Source: JBHEPS01 sp046261635 (GTDB lineage Bacteria; Acidobacteriota; Thermoanaerobaculia; Gp7-AA8). Taken from it: DNA of 5,958 nt. Below the pieces are notes generated by a model. That model saw nothing but the letters and a program-made list of their open reading frames with translations, was not told the origin of the DNA and made no database searches. Shown here piece after piece: positions 5,628 to 5,958 of the stretch. Location: NCBI GenBank assembly GCA_046261635.1, contig JBHEOL010000279.1, forward strand, positions 1 through 5,958. The letters run 5' to 3'. The translations under genes and the position numbers were made by a program. Position 1 is the first letter of the stretch. Each line of letters opens with the position of its first letter.

Positions 5628-5852
5628 TCACGCGATCGCGGCGTGTTCGTCCGTCTCGACGTGCTCGAGATGGCACCAGAGCGAGGCCTCGTCGGCCCCG
5701 GCCGCGCGGAGCATCGACCGGAGGTCCGAATGGCACGAGCCGCATCCCGCGCCGATTCCTCGCTCCTGAAGCGAGGTCATGCATCCGGCGCCGCTGTGAA
5801 TCGCGGCCCGCACGTCCCGCTCACTGGCTCCTGCACAAACGCAAACGATCAT
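5628..5852 (-). CDS. bfd: bacterioferritin-associated ferredoxin
   Basis: The protein has 74 residues from the ATG at 5852, close to the 64 residues of E. coli Bfd. It opens with MIVCVCAG and contains GIGAGCGSC, giving the four [2Fe-2S] cysteine ligands Cys4, Cys6, Cys37 and Cys40 in the C-x-C...C-x-x-C spacing of the BFD-like fold. The extra Cys24 and Cys60 are not part of that motif. Bfd docks on Bfr and passes electrons through the heme to reduce stored ferric iron, so the cell can draw on the store. The Shine-Dalgarno GGAG (5865-5862) is nine bases before the start. The gene is first in the operon, with bfr 38 bases downstream, and a palindrome over its predicted promoter suggests iron-responsive control. 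The C-terminal 30 residues after the cluster motif are less conserved and slightly longer than in E. coli. Confidence 0.93.
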   Translation of the reverse strand: MIVCVCAGASERDVRAAIHSGAGCMTSLQERGIGAGCGSCHSDLRSMLRAAGADEASLWCHLEHVETDEHAAIA

Positions 5853-5869
5853 GAGAAGTAGCTCCGAAC

Positions 5870-5886
5870 TTGAGACATTATCTCAA
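5870..5886 (-). promoter_or_regulatory. bfd-bfr promoter overlapped by a 17-base palindromic operator
   Basis: TTGAGA-CATTA-TCTCAA is a perfect 6-5-6 inverted repeat; read as TGAGACA-T-TATCTCA it is a 7-1-7 repeat with one mismatch, the geometry of Fur-family boxes. Read on the minus strand it contains TGA GATAAT (5885-5877), a good extended -10. Transcription would start near 5870, leaving an 18-base leader with the Shine-Dalgarno. A protein on the palindrome would block RNA polymerase. An iron regulator (Fur type, or another with a TGA-N9-TCA site) is the natural candidate, but the sequence does not match the E. coli Fur consensus closely. Confidence 0.5.
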
Positions 5887-5958
5887 CTACGGAACCATTC
5901 TGCCTCGGTTCTTCTTCCAGATCAACCCCTCAGACGATCAGGAGGATCGTAAGGCCCA
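5887..5958. other. upstream flank of bfd, possibly the end of another minus-strand gene
   Basis: No gene can be assigned here. On the minus strand one frame entering from the right edge reads GLTILLIV and stops at TGA 5932-5930. This would suit the hydrophobic end of a membrane protein but is too short to be sure. ACGATC (5934-5939) and GATCGT (5945-5950) form a 6-base inverted repeat around AGGAG, inside that frame. A weak GAACC/GGTTC repeat lies at 5892-5911. Confidence 0.2.

Noticed and set aside
5014..5769. Plus-strand 251-codon ORF opposite bfr and bfd
   Set aside because: It is the acidic Leu/Asp/Val-rich complement of bfr. The minus strand carries all ferritin and ferredoxin ligand residues.
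5891..5912. GGAACC/GGTTC stem upstream of bfd
   Set aside because: It has only five pairs with a 10-base loop, no T-run, and lies upstream of the predicted transcription start, so it is likely chance.

Overview
This is a high-GC stretch (roughly 60-65% G+C by eye) from a bacterium, very probably Gram-negative. It carries part of a cell-surface polysaccharide locus next to a heme-bacterioferritin operon. The envelope genes and GC-rich codon use would fit groups such as Acidobacteriota, Myxococcota or other high-GC environmental bacteria. The sequence alone does not fix the lineage.

Left part, minus strand (1-1238): a family 2 glycosyltransferase (225-1238) is followed, with a 4-base ATGA overlap, by the first 76 codons of a Wzx-type polysaccharide flippase that runs off the left edge. 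Middle (1239-1460): a 222-base divergent intergenic region with two candidate extended -10 promoters, a long inverted repeat that covers the minus-strand start codon, and two GC-rich hairpins. Plus strand (1461-3390): a tightly overlapping three-gene operon. It encodes a DPM1-like glycosyltransferase, a small three-helix DUF2304 membrane protein and another family 2 glycosyltransferase, joined by ATGA and GTGA overlaps.

Right part, minus strand (3422-5852), convergent with the operon: bfd (bacterioferritin-associated ferredoxin), then bfr (bacterioferritin), then a polytopic GT-C/ArnT-like membrane glycosyltransferase candidate. A 17-base palindrome sits on the predicted bfd promoter and is a likely iron-responsive operator. 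A hairpin immediately after the bfd stop can hide the bfr ribosome binding site.

Working together (inference): the cytoplasmic glycosyltransferases would build a lipid-linked glycan or a lipid-linked sugar donor. Wzx would flip the lipid-linked glycan, and the GT-C protein could use a lipid-linked sugar on the periplasmic side. Bfr stores iron, and Bfd delivers electrons that release it. The iron pair appears to be a neighbour of the polysaccharide locus rather than part of it. I see no clear evidence for a wholly new system. The best leads are regulatory: the bfd operator, the bfr ribosome-binding-site hairpin and the inverted repeat at the divergent promoter. There is also the glycosyltransferase-DUF2304 pairing.
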